Positions 44,992-55,249 of a stretch of 64,000 nucleotides of DNA are shown here, in pieces (the first letter of the stretch is position 1; each line of letters begins with the position of its first letter). Under the pieces are notes generated by a model that saw nothing but the letters and a program-made list of their open reading frames with translations, ran no database searches and was not told the origin of the DNA. A program made the translations under genes and the position numbers. The stretch is from Agrypnia vestita (taxonomy: Eukaryota > Arthropoda > Insecta > Trichoptera > Phryganeidae): positions 1 to 64,000 of the forward strand of contig JADDOH010004250.1 in NCBI GenBank assembly GCA_016648135.1, read 5' to 3'.

Positions 44992-45531
44992 ATGGAAAGA
45001 GGTACAGTAAGCGAAAGGATTGGCAAAATGGCTCAATTGTCCTTGTCAAGCTGCGTCGGCAGTGTTAAAATTTTTTTTAATAAAGAGACCCTATTTTTTT
45101 ACAAAATCCCGATGGTGATGTCAATGGGTACTAACTATTTTTCAAGTTGTTTCAAAAAAGTGTATTTAAAATATGTTGTAGATTCGTTGTCAAAAGTAAA
45201 AAGTCCGGATATCGAAGTAATCGAGGAAGAAAACGCCGATTGCCATCTCAGTAGCATGCCGATTGAAGAAGAATTAAACAATGTATCATTGAACCACCAG
45301 AATATTAAAACCGCGAGAAATAAAATATTCAACTTTAAAATTGAGTTTCAGATTTAGGCTCAACTGGCAAGCGGACTCCAAATCAATGTAGATCTTTTGT
45401 TCAAGTCAATGCTCACAATAAAGCCAACATCGACGACAGAAAGTGAACGAATGTTTTCAACGGCTGGAATATTTGTCACAAAAACCAGAAATAAGTTATG
45501 TGATTCGTCTGTGATGAATCGGTGTATTTAA
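44992..45531 (+). pseudogene. hAT transposase C-terminal region
   Basis: A single frame runs through one TAG (45355-45357) to TAA at 45529-45531. The end reads LTIKPTSTTESERMFSTAGI then FVTKTRNKL, the hAT dimerisation-domain signature (S-T/A-S-E-R-x-F-S). Upstream (from 44992) is acidic sequence DIEVIEEENADCHLSSMPIE usual before that domain. The catalytic N-terminal half is absent. Decayed element; no ends identified. Confidence 0.75.
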
Positions 45532-45934
45532 AAACATATTTTTAAAAGTTTTTATATAAAATACATAGAACTATTGTTTCGGAGGTAAGTTTATAGAACT
45601 CCATAATCATACATATGGAAATAAAAACACTTGTTTTTAAGTTTTACGTTTAAAATTTTTTCGAGATGCGTTTTGCCTTATGAGGCATTATCAATCTCTT
45701 GATCGATCATCTCTCAATCGATTGATAATTTAAAATAAAATATTTTTAATTTGTTTAAATAATGTTTTTCCTATCGTGCCTATATTTGTCCACAAGTAAT
45801 AAAAGTAAATTTTTTATAACATCAATTTTTTTCCACGATTTAAACGTAAAATAATTAAAGTCTCGAATCCCGGGACATTAAAAATTTGGGTTTCGAGTTC
45901 CGTGAATTGAAAAAACCCGAGACTTTAGAAAACC

Positions 45935-46215
45935 TAGTACATATACAGAGCGTCTCGTGGCTAGTAGCAAAAACTTCGGGGGAGTCTTTTTCATTAAATT
46001 TTTAAATATTAAATAATATTCTTCACACTTTGGGTTAAATGTCGACACAGTTATGGAGATAAACGACATCAAAATTTGTAAAAAAAAATATTATGTCGCT
46101 TTTATCCACAACCTGTTTTAAGTGCATGGTGTAAGAACATTTTCGATACATAATTTAGGCAGGAATCTACCTGAAAAGTATTGCGAACTAGCTCTGTTAC
46201 ACCATGTATAGATCA
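45935..46215. repeat. Dispersed family 'F', diverged foldback copy
   Basis: ATACAGAGCGTCTCGTGGCT at left and CTCTGTTACACCATGTATAG at right, with GGCAGGAATCTACCTGAAAA before the right end. Confidence 0.65.
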
Positions 46216-46299
46216 CGATGTGGATCGAATAATTACATCGATTAATTATTGTTTCATTTGATTTGATAATTTTTGGGATAGTGTTGCTTTAAAAAGCTA

Positions 46300-46990
46300 T
46301 TGGTATTTTATTTATTTATTTTTATTTATTTAATGTTCATGGAAGACCAACAGCACAACAAAGAAGCATAGAAAACATTGATATAATATAGATGGCCAAT
46401 TACAGGTCTCCACATTTAGAAATAAGTTAGTAATGATAAATATTTATGAATTAAACTAAGGCATATTAAAAATTATATAGAAAGAAAGAATAAAAAATTT
46501 AAACAAAAGAAAAATAAACTTAATTATTAGCAGAAAAACAGGCATGTTAAAAAATAATACAAAGAGAAAAAGAGACTTAATTATTAAGTGGAAAAAAAAA
46601 TCTGCACTCAAAATATTTCTTAGAACTTAGGCATGTTAATAATTATATAAAAAGAAAGAATAAAAAAATTAAACAAAAGAAAAAGAGACTTAATTATTAG
46701 CAGAAAAACATTGGCATGTTGAAAATAATATAAAAAGAATGAACAAGAGAAAAAGAGACTTAATTATTACGTAGAAAAAAATTCAGCATTCAAAACTTTT
46801 CTTAATCTTGTGTGGCTACACTCGAACAGATCAATATCCAATAATTTTATTAGTTTATTGAATGCATCGCATACCCTCAAGAAATATGAATTCCGACGAT
46901 AGTTGGATGAGGTAAAATCAATGTGAAAGACTGGGTTGTGTCTACGAGATCTACAGGGAACATGGAATTTTAGTCAATTTAATAGTTCAG
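46300..46990 (-). mobile_element. Non-LTR retrotransposon C-terminus, repeat-rich 3' UTR and tail
   Basis: The minus strand from about 46985 reads HNPVFHIDFTSSNYRRNSYF, LRVCDAFNKLIKLLDIDLFE and HTRLRKVLNAEFF before stops at about 46770. This matches LINE ORF2 C-termini. The 3' UTR contains about five diverged units with AAAAGAGACTTAATTATTA. It ends in a TAAATAAATAAA-type tail near 46300-46335. Confidence 0.75.
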
Positions 46991-46999
46991 GATGTTTTA

Positions 47000-47755
47000 A
47001 TATTTATTATTATGTGCTTATTATTTTTCATATTTCGTTTCTCACTTTTTTGATTATTGCTTATTTTTTTCTGTCTCACTATTGGTTAGCTTAGCGTTTT
47101 AGGATTTGAAATTATATTTTTACAGGAATCGTTCGTAATTGAGTTCCATTTAAAATAATTCAAGATTATGTTGCGTAATTTAAATTGTAAACTTGTGAAA
47201 ACTCTATATTAATTAATAAATATATAAATAATCGCGTTAAGCGTTCATAAATATATTTTAAATGTTGGCTCGGATAAAATTGTTTTGCGTTCTTTACTCG
47301 CGTACTAAATACACTATTCTCACCAGTGTAATACAGCACGTTTATTAGCTTATATTAGCTATTGAGAATTGTTTAACAAACCACACCGAGAAAATGCACC
47401 TGACACAAATACGCGAAAGAAAGTGTGGCATCCAAACCGGATATACGTTTGCCGGATGAAAAGGACGGGGACATTTTTAGGTCACAGTCACCGTAGAGGC
47501 GGGACCGCGACGGACAATCGAAATTGCTTAATAAATTAGAAATGCGCAAGCTATGCGGAAACAAATTAAAGTCGTAAAATCAATTATAATTTAACATGTG
47601 CATCGGCTGTGATAATGATATCTTTAAGAGCGAAGCAATTTTGTGTGTTACTTTAATGTTAGCGCTGGCATGTGAAATGAACAAATAAACGGATCTCATT
47701 GGCTGCATGGTCTGACGATCACGTCTTGGATGGTATTATATAAATTATTCAAAAA
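47000..47755. other. Unassigned sequence
   Basis: A GC-richer stretch at 47370-47570 has a 63-codon minus-strand frame with no recognisable domain. Confidence 0.35.
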
Positions 47756-47761
47756 GAAAAT

Positions 47762-48165
47762 TTTGATATTAGAGTTAAGGAACACTTGAGGTGTAGTAGC
47801 AATAATTATTCTGAATTTTCGAAACATATTTTGGTTATGGATCATTATTTTGATATAACTAAGGGTTTACAAATATTACATACAAATTATACAGAGTTAC
47901 AGTTTAACAAATTAGAAATTTTGGAAATAAAAAAATAGTAAATTGAATGTTATAAATAACCAGGTCATTTTTACAAATAGTTATCTTTTAAATTTGTTTT
48001 AATGATAGTACCTAATTATTATTCATTACCTATATATTATTTTTTTGTATTTTTACTGTCTATACTTCGATTTTTTATTTGTTAGTAGACATTGTATCCT
48101 GACGAAGGGAACATTGAACCTGAAATATGTTGATATAATTGTTGAATAAAAAGTACATTTTTATT
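47762..48165 (+). mobile_element. Penelope-like element 3' end: GIY-YIG tail plus hammerhead-like motif
   Basis: Codons 47762-47938 encode FDIRVKEHLRCSSNNYSEFS, KHILVMDHYFDITKGLQILH and a LEILEIKK end with TAG. This is the C-terminal pattern of Penelope GIY-YIG endonuclease (R-x2-EH ... F-x-KH ... H). About 160 bp downstream, CTGACGA (48099-48105) and GAAA (48122-48125) flank an AGG..CCT stem, in hammerhead order, followed by an AATAAA-containing tail. Confidence 0.7.
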
Positions 48166-48589
48166 AATTATATATGGTGTCTGTTCTATATTCTGAGGGT
48201 ATTATATAAGGCTAGCAGTTAAGAGGCTGCCATACCTTCCATATTCGCATTAGTTTAATAACTTCTCGCTAAAATAGCGCTATAGTCGCTCGAAAGTTTA
48301 TTATTTGTTTCACGAAAGACGATATCGAGAAATATGCAATACTATAAAACGAAATAGAAATGTGCAAACTTTAACATGACCTTTTAACTACGTAGTGCTA
48401 CATACGTAACCCTTTCTACATGAACGTAAGTTTTGCAAGTTTGACGACATTTTTCTGTACTTTACAATTTTGGCAATAAGACTCGAAAACTTTACACTAA
48501 ATTGACTCTCCAGACTGCAAAAACGTGAATCATGTACTATGGCGCCTTAAGCAATCGACTACTAGGCTCTGCGGGTGGCTATACTGATT

Positions 48590-48740
48590 CAATGATTGGT
48601 AACTGAGATATAACTCTGGTCCAGCATCCATGTTTGTTCGTTGAATTGCGAAAGATCGATTGCTAGTCAACGTTATAATCAGATATTAATCTCAAATAAC
48701 GGCTGTTTTGGAACCGGTTAAAATACCATCACTACTGGAG
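48590..48740 (+). repeat. Dispersed family 'H' copy 2
   Basis: AATGATTGGTAACTGAGATA, TCTCAAATAACGGCTGTTTT and GGTTAAAATACCATCAC match 21205-21360. A more distant relative may lie at 50640-50745. Just upstream (48553-48590) is a fragment of the GC-hairpin family. Confidence 0.6.
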
Positions 48741-48864
48741 AAAAATATCTCAGTTAGAGAGGTGATTGATTGATTAAATACAGTTTCCCGGTTTTGGTTC
48801 CATATCAAAAATATGATAGGTGCTAAGTATGCTAGGTGGAACGGATCAGAAAAATCGACAAATC

Positions 48865-49050
48865 TTGTGGATTGTGGAAGATACCTCCACTACACTTCCT
48901 ATGAGTCCGCAACCCGTACCTCAGACATTCACTCCCACACACCTCAGTCTACACTCACTAAAAAAGGAAATGGAGGTTTCCAAAACATGTCGTAAACTAA
49001 AATAAAACTAGTGGAAAAAAACAAAAAAATGTTTTTATTCGTAATTTTTC
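48865..49050 (+). mobile_element. Penelope-type 3' end, decayed
   Basis: Shares CCGTACCTCAGACATTCACT, ACACCTCAGTCTAC and GGAAATGGAGGTTTCC with the minus-strand copy at 51935. The hammerhead-like first box has decayed (CACTAAAAA). Confidence 0.6.
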
Positions 49051-49134
49051 TTGTGGAACCAGTTAATACAATATCGAGTAACTGGGTGTTCCGGTGACTT
49101 GTTTGTTAGCCGGTTAATCGCCGGTACAAACGGT

Positions 49135-49313
49135 GAGTAGCTTGTTGGTGTCATGACGCTCGCCTAGTGGTTGGTGGTTCGAGTCCCATTCCAGGACACC
49201 AGCAAGTTAGACTTATTTGCTTAGCACAAGCGTTTAGCTTATTTTGAAAATAGTAATAATATTGATGCGACACGTACTCCGCTCTTCGCATCTCTATTTT
49301 TTATTTAAAAAAA
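49135..49313 (+). mobile_element. tRNA-derived SINE 'A' copy
   Basis: GAGTAGCTTGTTGGTGTCAT head, GGTGGTTCGAGTCCC B box, GCTTAGCACAAGCGTTTAGC body, TCTCTATTTTTTATTTAAAA tail. Confidence 0.8.
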
Positions 49314-49533
49314 GTATAAAAGTAAAAGTATACAACCACCTCCAGTATCTCGATACGTGCCTTTTTGAGATTTTTTAAGAAAAAAGAAAAGGTTCAACAA
49401 CCCTTGAGCGAAGTGGCTGCTGTAGGAAGCGAAGGGTCTTTTGTACATCGGGCGAGCTCCTACGAGGCGAGGTTCCACATGAAACCCTGCGTATCTCTGC
49501 CTCCCAGAAGGGATAGGTACAATATTTTCCAGT

Positions 49534-50200
49534 AGTGATGGGTCCGCTCTGTACTCACTACTACAATGTACTACACTGTACTCCTACAATGTACTCACTA
49601 CTACAATGTAGTACTACACTACATTGAAGTGCACACTTCGCACACTTTGATGTGTAGTGCACACTACAAACACCAAAGTTATTGAAAGTATAAACTTCAA
49701 ATAGTACACTTCATTTCAAAGCGAACACTACAAAGTACATACACTTTAAAGTTATCGAAAGTATGAGAAACAGAAACATACTGAAAATAGTGCATTTTTT
49801 ACGTGAAATTTTTAGAAAGTTGATGTAGATATATGGAGAAATCTCTGGAAACTGTAACAACCCCCCCCCCCCATGGTTTGGACATTTTTGGAATCGAATG
49901 AAGAAATCTGGCTGGCGACGCCAAATGTTATTTTGGAGAAAATATCGTCATTTATCGTAAATATTTTTGTCGTTGACCTTTTTTTTTTTTTTTTAGCTCG
50001 CCAAATTTTTATTTGGGAAAAAAATACTTCACTTCATTTAAAAATTTACTTCACTATTATTTCATTTCATTACTTCACTTCATTATTATTACAATTACTT
50101 CACTTCAAGTAGTTTTTACTACAATTGTAGTGTACACTTTGTAGTCTTCAAACAGGTGAACGTGTGTGTGTTGTATGAAATGTAGTTTTTCCCTTCGCTA
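49534..50200. mobile_element. Non-autonomous hAT element with 8-bp target duplication
   Basis: TTTTCCAG at 49526-49533 and 50201-50208. Ends TAGTGATGGG and (complement) TAGCGAAGGG match at 8 of 10 positions. Subterminal regions repeat ACTACAATGTA/TGTAGTGTACAC and ACTTCATT motifs. Contains a 13-C run near 49861. No transposase. Confidence 0.75.
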
Positions 50201-50420
50201 TTTTCCAGTGATGATATTCTATCCGGTGACACATTAACCGTTTTTTGAGATTTGTGTCTGATTGCATCAATGATTGGCAACACATTTTTCGGATTAGACG
50301 GGGAATAATCCAAGATGATGGTCCCGTTGTTCATACAGTGAAAATAAGTATTTCACTATATAATTTAACGTCCTGTTAATTTAATCTAACTAAAATAATC
50401 GTAATCTAAATTAAACAAAC

Positions 50421-50462
50421 CAAACCTAATAACCTAACCTAACCAAACCTAACCTAACCTCA
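50421..50462 (-). repeat. Short TTAGG-type (insect telomere-like) interstitial repeat
   Basis: CCTAA-rich run with several contiguous CCTAACCTAACC units and two variants. Complement is TTAGG, the ancestral insect telomere unit. Confidence 0.7.
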
Positions 50463-50649
50463 TATATTGCCTATGAAATGTCAAAATATGTAGTGCATTT
50501 TTCGGAATTTTAAAGTGTAATATCTTATTTAATACTTATTTCATTTTGTTATTAGCACATTCAATAATATAGTGAAATACTCATTTTCGTTGTATATGCA
50601 ATGGGACCATTATCTTGGATTTAGCCTTAGACGGACAACCATCGGCACT

Positions 50650-51400
50650 ATACAACGGTTATATCCTAGTTACCAGTCATCGGTACAGTCAGACACAAAC
50701 CCAAGTAACTGTACCGAAAATAACCGGTTAAAATAACGGTTTGACCGTCACTAATATTTTCTGACATTTTCTGTAAGCGTTCTATCTACGATTACAATGT
50801 CCACAATCTGGCAAGCATTTTATTTTGAGCGTCTATTTCGAATCTATTTTCACGTCTTTTTTCATTTATTTTTCGACCGATGACGTCACAGATTCGGTCG
50901 ATTGGATTCTTTGCATGTCATGCAATAACAGATAGAGGATAAAGAGCTAGCGCGGAGTGATTCAATGTCCCATTGTGCCTGGGACGGAGCCAATCAGGAT
51001 CCAGTCAGTTGGCAACATGCGACCTTTATCGGCTGTTGTGGATTCGCAATTTTCCCGACATTAAACCGTGAAATTGCACATCTCTTCAAGGTTAGGTGGA
51101 CACTTTCAAGCAAGTGTGAACAATTCGTAGATTTTTGAATTTGGTGAAAAATACTTCGCATTACTAATTTCATTTTTTCAATAGGAGTAGTTGAATATCA
51201 AAGCCTACCTAACGCCGTAAACTATTTTTTGGCAAATCAAAAAACTATTTTACATCTTGTTTATAACGCGAATAAGATGAAATAAAAAGTAATGGAATAA
51301 GGAATTGAAAATAAAACTTTCAAATAACATAATGTGAATGAAATTTGTATATTTCGTGAGTTATTTCAACATTTAAAATGGACTTAAGCACACTTTGAAA
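50650..51400. other. Unassigned; weak family 'H' resemblance at 50650-50745
   Basis: ACGGTTATATCCTAGTTACC and GTAACTGTACCG with ACCGGTTAAAATAACGG recall family 'H'. The remainder is featureless. Confidence 0.35.
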
Positions 51401-51667
51401 CCAGGAAATGGATTTTGGTTGATTTTGAAGTTCAAGGAAATAAATACATATATTCAACCATTCCACAATCAGCCACAACCACCCACCGATGGTTATGGTG
51501 GTGGATAGCCCTTGGTATCACTTCGAAAATATGCGAGTTTGGTGGGGGTGGCTGTGCGTGGGTGGGAGTGGGTGACGAAAATGTGCTTTCTAGCACATTG
51601 TTTTGTTATGGGAAGGCCGCAAATGCTTCAGATTGTTTCAAAATACGCGCCGACTGTGTCGGTGAGT

Positions 51668-51857
51668 CTAGAAGGTTCCGTAAAAACCTGCTCTAGAAAG
51701 TACTGGAAGGAGAAGGTTCTAGAAAATTCCCGAAAGTTCTATAAGGTTCTAAATTGAGTGGCGGAGTGAGTCGGTGTTGCTAGGAGGTTCCTATACATTC
51801 GATAAATTTCTTGAAAGTTCTGGAAGGAGAATGTTCTAGAAGGTTCGCGAAAGTTCT
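51668..51857 (+). promoter_or_regulatory. Phased heat-shock-element-like array in a two-unit repeat
   Basis: Starting at 51712, GAA and TTC alternate exactly every 5 bp to 51739 (six modules). An imperfect seventh (TAA) and a matching eighth TTC follow at 51749. A second array runs TTC 51834, GAA 51839, TTC 51844, GAA 51849, TTC 51854. The two arrays belong to an imperfect repeat offset by about 117 bp. This matches the HSF trimer site definition; function is inferred only. Confidence 0.6.
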
Positions 51858-51889
51858 ATGACGATCCAAACAGTGTACTAAAAATTTAC

Positions 51890-51918
51890 GCGTGCGAAGC
51901 CGCTCAGGCACTGCTAGT
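51890..51918 (+). mobile_element. Helitron-type 3' terminus
   Basis: ACGCGTGCGAAGCCGC, a short GCC..GGC hairpin, then GCACTGCTAG followed by T. Short hairpin plus CTAG|T is the usual Helitron 3' end in Lepidoptera. The 5' start was not located; the preceding sequence to about 51400 may be the body. Confidence 0.6.
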
Positions 51919-51934
51919 TATGAATAAAACACAA

Positions 51935-52440
51935 ACTTCATTTTTTCCACTATTTTATTTTTATAACGCAACATGTTTCGGAAACCTCCGTTTCCTTCTT
52001 CAGGTGAGTTGAGACTGAGGTGTGCGGGAGTGGATGTCTGATGTATGGGTTGTGGATTCAGAAGAAGTGGAGGGCGTATCTAGGTGGCGGGAGAGCGGGA
52101 ACATTGCGAGATGGGGTGAAGTGAGGGGTTGTATTTGATTATTGATGAAGTTATTTGTTATGTTTAGGTTTTTATGAATTTAAAGTGTTTCTAAATTATT
52201 TTGTTTCAGGCCGTATGTCTGTTTATATGTAGGATGTATATTTTTGTAGAGTTGAATGTGTGGTTATTTTCTATGTGTGGTTATCTTCTGGTTAGAATAT
52301 TCCAAAAAGTTATGATTAGTGATGCACCTTTTATGTTCTTTAAATCTAGTTTCTATTGATCTGTCTGTCCGACCTATATAAATGTCATGTCGCAATCCCC
52401 ACATTCTAGTTAAAAATCCCACTGCAGCATAATTTTTTAA
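51935..52440 (-). mobile_element. Penelope-like element 3' end with best hammerhead-like motif
   Basis: On the minus strand about 52400..52260 reads DIYIGRTDRSIETRFKEHKR then CITNHNFLEYSNQK, the GIY-YIG endonuclease core (Y-I-G ... R ... R-F-KEH). Downstream, CTGAAGA (52003..51997), A, a perfect 6-bp GGAAAC/GTTTCC stem with 4-nt loop, and GAAA (51979..51976) lie in hammerhead order. The same boxes occur at other Penelope-type ends in the window. Coding part is decayed. Confidence 0.75.
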
Positions 52441-52636
52441 GATATTTCGACATATTATTTTTTAATTGTTTTTATGTTTTAAATTGAATTTTCGTTGTAG
52501 AAGGTTGGTTTTATATTAATTGGTAGTTTTTTTAGTAATATTGTATGATTTTGTATTTATATAGGGTATCTTTCGCCATTTATTACGTGTCTTTAGTGAA
52601 AGCATAATATTTCTGTGATACGACTATTAACTGTTT

Positions 52637-53023
52637 TTATCTAAATCTTTTGAACTGAAAAATATGGAATGCATAATATATTTGTCGTATTTTTTTATAG
52701 TTGATTGAATATTTCAATGCCTCATATCTTGATCTAGAAAATCCTGATGGGATATTCGTTGTTGTGTATGGATTTTTCAAATAGTCTCGTGTACATACCC
52801 TACTGAGATAAGAGCCGAGTGAGGTAATAAAACTATTCAACATTATGGGAACCGTTGGATTGTTCGACAACGGGCTGGAAGTCTGTTTATCTATGGATAG
52901 ATACTGTACAAATATTGGCGTAGCAAATGACGATTCAAATAATAATTCAAAATGAAATAGCACGCAACTGGAACGATTCGTGAACAGGAAAATGGGATTC
53001 ATTTGAGGGATGTTGTTTTTCAC
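52637..53023 (-). CDS. Unidentified 128-residue open frame
   Basis: Open from ATG at 53023; contains NRSSCVLFHFELLFESSFAT and CTRDYLKNPYTTTNIPSGFS. I recognise no domain. It lies upstream (in its own direction) of the Penelope remnant but does not look like its reverse transcriptase. Could be a transposon remnant or chance. Confidence 0.15.
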   Translation of the reverse strand: MKNNIPQMNPIFLFTNRSSCVLFHFELLFESSFATPIFVQYLSIDKQTSSPLSNNPTVPIMLNSFITSLGSYLSRVCTRDYLKNPYTTTNIPSGFSRSRYEALKYSINYKKIRQIYYAFHIFQFKRFR

Positions 53024-53124
53024 ACATAATATGGAAAAATATCAATTAATTTTCATTCCCAATAAAGTAATATTTTTTTTAAAACATAGAATAGTAAGAA
53101 AGATACATATTATACAGTGCAATG

Positions 53125-53530
53125 GCACAATAAAAAAAAAATAACCCATAAAAACCAAGTTTTTATTATACTCCCTTTCTCATTTATTAGTTGAAACATT
53201 TTTTTTTCGATTAACCTACGCGTTGGGCTTCGGTCGGGCGACGCTACTAAAGGGAGTAATAAAAAATTTCCAAAAATCCAAAATTACACTACAATCAGGT
53301 TTCGCGTCTACCAGACGCGTTGAAATATTTTCATACAACTTAATAAGTTGTATTAAAAAACCATTCAAAATTTGAAAAATCCAAATTTTTTTTTTTTTTT
53401 AACGAAAATTGGATAGATTTTCTTGATCGTCGCCACGAGTTTGCTTGCAAAGTTTCAGCTCGATTGGATCACGGGAAAGGGGTTTAAAATGGATCCAAAG
53501 TTTTTTCGTCAGACAAGAAGACAAGCAGAT
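53125..53530 (+). repeat. Dispersed family 'G', longer copy
   Basis: AACCCATAAAAACCAAGTTT start, AAAGGGAGTAATAAAAAATT, AATCAGGTTTCGCGTCTACC, CTTGATCGTCGCCACGAG and AGTTTCAGCTCGATTGGATC. It runs directly into the palindrome at 53531. Confidence 0.7.
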
Positions 53531-54003
53531 GCCATTCCAAACCATGTCGTGTATGAGTATAGGGCGACACGACTCGGCGGCCGCAATAAGTCGACTCACT
53601 ACAACCCACCCCCACAATCCCAATTTATGTGTAGATACATTATTTTTCAATAACGCATAGGTCATACTTTAAATGATTGTCAACCTATGCACATAGGATA
53701 TTATTTAAATAATTACCTACTTTGAATTCAGCACTCTTTCGCTGCTGTTCTTTATTACTCCCTTTATATTAAGAGAGTAATAAAGAACAGCAGCGAAAGA
53801 GTGCTGAATTCAAAGTAGGTAATTATTTAAATAATATCCTATCTGCATAGGTTGACAATCATTTAAAGTATGACCTATGCGTTATTGAAAAATAATGTAT
53901 CTACACATAAATTGGGATTGTGGGGGTGGGTGTAGTGAGTGGACTTATTGCGGCCGCCGAGTCGTGTCGCCCTATACTCATACACGACATGGTTTGGAAT
54001 GGC
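53531..54003. repeat. 473-bp near-perfect palindrome
   Basis: The left arm 53531-53760 and right arm 53775-54003 are inverted copies with only a few differences (for example GTCGACTCAC against GTCCACTCAC complement, plus one 1-bp indel). The spacer is 14 bp (53761-53774). Both arms meet at a CTTTATTACTC/GAGTAATAAAG junction, which is the terminal motif of family 'G'. No gene is encoded; open frames on each strand are mirror images. Confidence 0.9.
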
Positions 54004-54007
54004 TTTA

Positions 54008-54172
54008 GGACCGGTTGTTTGATCATGAGCAATAGTAAAATACATAGTTGGTAATGGTTAAGAAAAAAGCATAGATTTTTGCGTTTTCCATAAACCAAAA
54101 CACCCGTTGTCGAGAAAATGTGTGCTTTTTGCTTAAACATTACTAACTACCGATCAAGTAACCGGATGTTAG
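54008..54172. mobile_element. MITE with shared AAAGCATAGA core, copy 4
   Basis: Outer arms ACCGGTTGTTTGATC.. and GATCAAGTAACCGG, then GTTGGTAATGGTTAAG, then AAAAAGCATAGATTTTTGCG and its diverged complement. Abuts the palindrome. Confidence 0.7.
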
Positions 54173-54458
54173 AGAAAACACTGTCAACCTGGTGACGAAT
54201 GAGTAGGACCCAGAGGCGCGCAGTGAGAACATTGTTGCGTGACATATATTTAAAAAAAATCCATATAAAGAATATATCTCCTAATATTCCTCACAGTAAT
54301 TACCATATGATTCAGATTTTAATATTTCATTTTCAGATATATATTTGATTTCGATATTTTTTCCCAATATACGTTTACGCAAAAGTAATGCTTCAGTGAT
54401 CTCACTGCACGCGTCTGGTAGGATCGATATGAGAGCTTTCGCTTAATAAACGGCTCAT

Positions 54459-54690
54459 GGCGGCCCTCGTAGCCCAGTGGGCATGACACTGGCTTCTCAC
54501 ACCGAGGGTTCCGGGTTCGATTCCCGGTGAGGTCAGAATTAATCTATATGATTTACTCAAACCTGGATGTTTTGTGATGTGTTTCGCTTCTGTAATTGGG
54601 TCCCATTGGCCTGTTGAAGCGTTAAAAAAGGCGGTGGGTCTCCATTCCCCTATGGGTTATTTGCGCTTATTCTGGGACGGGTTTAAGGGG
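54459..54690 (+). mobile_element. tRNA-derived SINE 'B', best copy
   Basis: GGCCCTCGTAGCCCAGTGGG (A box TAGCCCAGTGG), GGGTTCGATTCCCGGTGAGG (B box), then TGTTTTGTGATGTGTTTCGC and GTAATTGGGTCCCATTGGCC. The anticodon arm does not fold well, so it is a SINE rather than a tRNA gene. Others at 37205 and 56500. Confidence 0.8.
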
Positions 54691-54699
54691 TTATATACA

Positions 54700-55050
54700 G
54701 TCAGGAGGCCCAAAAAAAGCGATTTTTCAAGAATTTTTTCTGAGAAGACTTTTAAATTTATTAATGTGAAAATTTGTATACACGTTATGGTTACTTTTAA
54801 CTGTATTTTAACATTTTTGTATTTGTAAAATAATAATTTTGAAAGCTCTTATAGCTGATCTCCAGGAGCTCCTCTCAAAAAAAGACATCTTGCGGTGACA
54901 ACGATATCTCTTAACTGAATCATCTAAACTGAAAAAACCAAACGGATTTCGTCAAAGTAATGTATTACCTAGTAATTAATCGAAGGAATAAGCAAAATAA
55001 TTATTTTTGACAAAATGGCTACTTCTCAAAAAAAAATCGATTTTTAACCA
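54700..55050. other. Unassigned sequence
   Basis: AT-rich, no feature recognised. Confidence 0.35.
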
Positions 55051-55055
55051 AATTT

Positions 55056-55243
55056 TTTTTTTTTTAATAAATAGAGATGCGTACACGGAATACGTGTCAC
55101 ATCAATATTCTTACTATTTTCAAACTAAGCTAAACGCTTGTGCTATGAAAATAGGACTAACTTCCTAGTCTGGGCTGAGATTCGAACCCGCGACCATTGG
55201 ATCATGAGGCGAGTGTCCTAATCACAAAACCAACAAGCTACTC
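55056..55243 (-). mobile_element. tRNA-derived SINE 'A' copy
   Basis: Complement: GAGTAGCTTGTTGGTTTTG, GCGGGTTCGAATCTCAGCCC, GCTTAGTTTGAAAATAGTAA and GCATCTCTATTTATT tail. Confidence 0.8.
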
Positions 55244-55249
55244 CCTTTG

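Noticed and set aside
53399..54140. Several mirror-image open frames
   Set aside because: Same sequence read in the two arms of the palindrome.
54459..54535. Functional tRNA gene
   Set aside because: A and B boxes are good but the anticodon and acceptor stems do not pair, and the body recurs as a SINE.
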